A DNA stretch of 64,000 nucleotides, from positions 230,073-294,072 of the forward strand of contig NZ_QWLM01000003.1 in the NCBI RefSeq assembly GCF_003515945.1, read 5' to 3'. The stretch's first letter is position 1; each line of letters starts with the position of its first letter. The position numbers were made by a program, and so were the translations under genes. Shown here piece by piece: positions 61,916 through 64,000 of the stretch. This stretch comes from Dermacoccus abyssi (GTDB lineage: Bacteria; Actinomycetota; Actinomycetes; Actinomycetales; Dermatophilaceae). The notes beneath the pieces are model-generated. The model saw nothing but the letters and a program-made list of their open reading frames with translations. It made no database searches and was not told the DNA's origin.

Positions 61916-64000
61916 TCAGTCGCGGCCTCCGCGGAAACCACCACGGTCGCCGCCGAAGTTCTGACGACGGTTCTGGCGCTCGAAGCCACCATCGATGTCG
62001 TCACGGTAGCTGCCACGACGGTCGTCGCGCTCGCCTCGGTAGCCACCGCGGCCACCACGATCGTCACGGTCACCGAAGCGTCCACGACCACCACGGTCAT
62101 ATCCGCCGCGACCACCGCGGTCGTAACCGCCCCGGCCACCGCGGTCGTATCCGCCGCGTCCACCGCGGTCGTAGCCACCACGGCCACCGCGTCCACCGCG
62201 GTCGTTGCGCGGCGAGAGCACGCGACGCAGGTCGTCCTCGGAGATCGAGCGACCCTCGGGCGTCGAACCACCGGCGGCGACGATGACGTCGTCACCCGGG
62301 CGGGCCTTCACGAGGCTGGTGTCGACACCGGCCTCGTCGAGCAGACGCTGCATCGAGCGACGCTGGTGCGGCAGGGCGAGGGTCACGACGGTGCCCTTCT
62401 CGCCCGCACGCGCCGTGCGACCGGCACGGTGCAGGTAGTCCTTGTGGTCGGCCGGCGGGTCGACCTGGAGGACGACGCCCACCTCGTCGACGTGGATGCC
62501 GCGAGCTGCGACGTCCGTGGCGACGAGCACCGGCACGCGGCCGTCCTTGAAGGCGGACAGGACGCGGTTGCGCTGGCCCTGGTTGAGGCCACCGTGCAGC
62601 GCAGCCGCCATGACGCCCTGCTCACGCAGTTCGTCGGCAACGCGGTCGGCGCCCATCTTGGTGCGGACGAAGACGACGGTGCGTCCCTCGCGGTTGGCCA
62701 CCTCGGCCGTGACGACCTTCTTGTCGCGCGGCTCGATGATGAGCGCGTGGTGCGCCATCGTCGTGACGGTGGCGGTGCCGTCATCGGTCGAGTGCGTCAC
62801 AGGGTCGACGAGGTACTTGTCGACGATCTTGTCGATGCCGCGGTCGAGCGTCGCGGAGAACAGCAGACGCTGACCGCCCTCGGGCACGAGGTCGAGGATC
62901 TCGGTGATGGCCTCGAGGAAGCCCATTTCGGCCATGTGGTCGGCCTCGTCGAGCACTGCGATCTCGACGCGGGAGAGGTCGGCCGCACCGCGCTCGATGA
63001 GGTCGGAGAGACGACCCGGGGTGGCGATGAGAACGTCGACACCGCGCTCGAGGGCCGACAGCTGCGGCTCGTACGGCATACCGCCGGCAACGAGCTTGTG
63101 CTTGAGGCCCACGACGTGAACGAGCGGCTGCAGCGCGTCGCTCACCTGCATGGCGAGTTCACGCGTCGGCACGAGAACAACGGCGCGCGGCATGTGGGCG
63201 CGGGCCGGGCCGCCCTCGGCGAGGCGCGTCAGCATCGGCAGACCGAAGCCGAGCGTCTTGCCCGAACCGGTACGGCCGCGGCCGAGCACGTCCTTGCCGG
63301 CGAGGGCGTCCGGAATCGTGGCGGCCTGGATCGGGAACGGCTTCGTGATGCCGTCGCGCGCCATGCGCTCCACGAGAGTGTTGGGCAGACCGAGGTCGGC
63401 GAAGGTGCGCTCGTCGACGGGCTCCGCGTCGGCTGCAGCGGCGTCGATGTCTGCCTCAGCGGTCGGCTCGACGTCCTCGCCCGGCACGACGATCGGCGCC
63501 TCGTCGGTGGGCTCGCCGCCGACGGGGTTCATCTCATCCGTGGCGTCGATGTCGTCGACGGCCTCAGCGTGGTTCTGCTCGCCCTCGGTGCCGGGCACCT
63601 CGGAGTCGACGACACCGGCATCGCGCACCGGGGTCTCGAACTGCGCCGACGCAGCCTGCTCGTCGATGTTGGCCGTCGCGAGCTCGTCGCCGGTCGTCAC
63701 GCTCTCGCTCACGGCGTCGTCGCGAAGGGTCTCGTCGCGGAAGGGACGGTCGGGGCGCCCGTGGCGCTCTCCCTGGCGGTCGAAACCGCGGTCGCCGCGG
63801 TCATCGCGGCGGGCGAAGCCGCCGTCACGACGGCCACCGAAGTCACGGCCACCGCGGTCGTCGCGGTTGAAACCACGGTCGTCACGACGCGCGAAACCGC
63901 CATCGCGACCGCCACGGTCGTCACGGTTGAAACCACCACGACGCTCGTCACGGCCCTGGAAACCGCCGTCACGACGGCCACCGAAGTCACGACCACCACG
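61916..64000 (-). CDS. DEAD-box RNA helicase with RGG-rich arms on both sides (5' end beyond window)
   Basis: The frame is open from the window edge at 64000 to the stop at 61916. The first 96 codons in view encode an Arg/Gly/Asp/Phe-rich arm (repeats such as GRDFGGRRDGGF and FNRDDRGG). An acidic spacer (Glu/Asp/Ala-rich) follows, then the helicase core: Q-motif region, GRTGSGKT, VLDEADHMAEMGF, SAT, VLVATDVAARGI and HRAGRTAR. A second RGG arm ends the protein, including four GYDRGGRG repeats. A GTG at 63712 is in frame, but the upstream arm continues without a stop, so the true start is probably outside. Probably an mRNA/ribosome-assembly helicase (DeaD/RhlE-like) able to bind RNA through both arms. 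Confidence 0.93.
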   Translation of the reverse strand, partial: RGGRDFGGRRDGGFQGRDERRGGFNRDDRGGRDGGFARRDDRGFNRDDRGGRDFGGRRDGGFARRDDRGDRGFDRQGERHGRPDRPFRDETLRDDAVSESVTTGDELATANIDEQAASAQFETPVRDAGVVDSEVPGTEGEQNHAEAVDDIDATDEMNPVGGEPTDEAPIVVPGEDVEPTAEADIDAAAADAEPVDERTFADLGLPNTLVERMARDGITKPFPIQAATIPDALAGKDVLGRGRTGSGKTLGFGLPMLTRLAEGGPARAHMPRAVVLVPTRELAMQVSDALQPLVHVVGLKHKLVAGGMPYEPQLSALERGVDVLIATPGRLSDLIERGAADLSRVEIAVLDEADHMAEMGFLEAITEILDLVPEGGQRLLFSATLDRGIDKIVDKYLVDPVTHSTDDGTATVTTMAHHALIIEPRDKKVVTAEVANREGRTVVFVRTKMGADRVADELREQGVMAAALHGGLNQGQRNRVLSAFKDGRVPVLVATDVAARGIHVDEVGVVLQVDPPADHKDYLHRAGRTARAGEKGTVVTLALPHQRRSMQRLLDEAGVDTSLVKARPGDDVIVAAGGSTPEGRSISEDDLRRVLSPRNDRGGRGGRGGYDRGGRGGYDRGGRGGYDRGGRGGYDRGGRGRFGDRDDRGGRGGYRGERDDRRGSYRDDIDGGFERQNRRQNFGGDRGGFRGGRD
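62081..62176 (-). repeat. Four 24-bp coding repeats (GYDRGGRG)
   Basis: Four tandem 24-bp units on the minus strand each encode GYDRGGRG in the C-terminal arm of the DEAD-box helicase. Third-position changes between copies show they are old and held at protein level. Confidence 0.85.

Noticed and set aside
62081..62176. DNA-level repeat array
   Set aside because: It is in frame and encodes a repeated RGG peptide with synonymous differences, so selection is on the protein.
63709..63999. A Val/Thr-rich 96-codon frame at the right end
   Set aside because: Out-of-frame shadow of the Arg/Gly-rich N-terminal arm of the DEAD-box helicase.

Overview
The window is chromosomal DNA of a high-GC actinobacterium. 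The gene order ffh, glnD, glnB, amt, ftsY, smc, mutM, rnc, rpmF, coaD, rsmD, recG, DAK2-type kinase, rpmB, thiL, DUF3515, ddl, gpsA, CofC/FbiD-like, hup, leuD, leuC, IclR regulator is the order I recall from Mycobacterium and relatives. Leaderless-looking starts, GTG starts, a GlnR-like box and an NdgR/LtbR-type regulator agree with this. Protein style suggests Micrococcales (Dermacoccaceae-like), but I cannot prove the genus from the sequence alone.

Layout. 1-1.2 kb: a tyrosine recombinase coupled to an unknown partial gene. 1.3-14.2 kb, all minus strand: ffh, glnD, glnB, amt (nitrogen sensing and ammonium uptake), ftsY, a small membrane protein, smc and map. 14.9-31.3 kb: a genomic island flanked by a perfect 95-bp direct repeat that is the 3' end of mutM. 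31.2-38.5 kb, minus strand: mutM, rnc, rpmF, yceD, coaD, rsmD, recG and a FakA-like kinase gene. 38.8-51.6 kb: rpmB, a sodium/solute symporter with a small partner, thiL, DUF3515, ddl, a metB-like gene, gpsA, plsC, an FbiD-like gene, hup, leuDC and ltbR/ndgR. 51.7-57.6 kb: tRNA-Glu and tRNA-Gln beside gltX, then DUF2017, clpS, pncB, pncA and an RDD protein. 57.7-64 kb: an SF2 helicase, an MFS transporter, DUF3039, YqgE/AlgH and a DEAD-box RNA helicase with RGG-rich arms on both sides, truncated by the window end.

The island is the main accessory feature. It carries a TetR/MFS efflux pair and a copper module: a multicopper oxidase, a secreted DUF6153-like protein, CopZ, an unknown secreted protein with HVHP motifs, a CopA-type ATPase, a Cys-rich YHS protein, two CsoR repressors, a ferredoxin-reductase-like flavoprotein, an MFS transporter, a DUF1541 lipoprotein, a CopB-type ATPase with a His-rich N-terminus and an AhpD-like protein. 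CsoR-like palindromes (ATACCCC/GGGGTAT type) overlap the promoters of the DUF6153 gene, copZ and the DUF1541 lipoprotein, so the module reads as a CsoR regulon combining cytosolic chaperoning, export, periplasmic oxidation and sequestration of copper. Insertion in mutM appears to have replaced the last codons of mutM with an island-borne version and displaced the native 3' end 16 kb away.

Four genes between 23.3 and 32.1 kb (copA, the flavoprotein, copB, mutM) are each broken by loss of one G or C. This looks more like local sequence error than gene decay, but only reads can tell.
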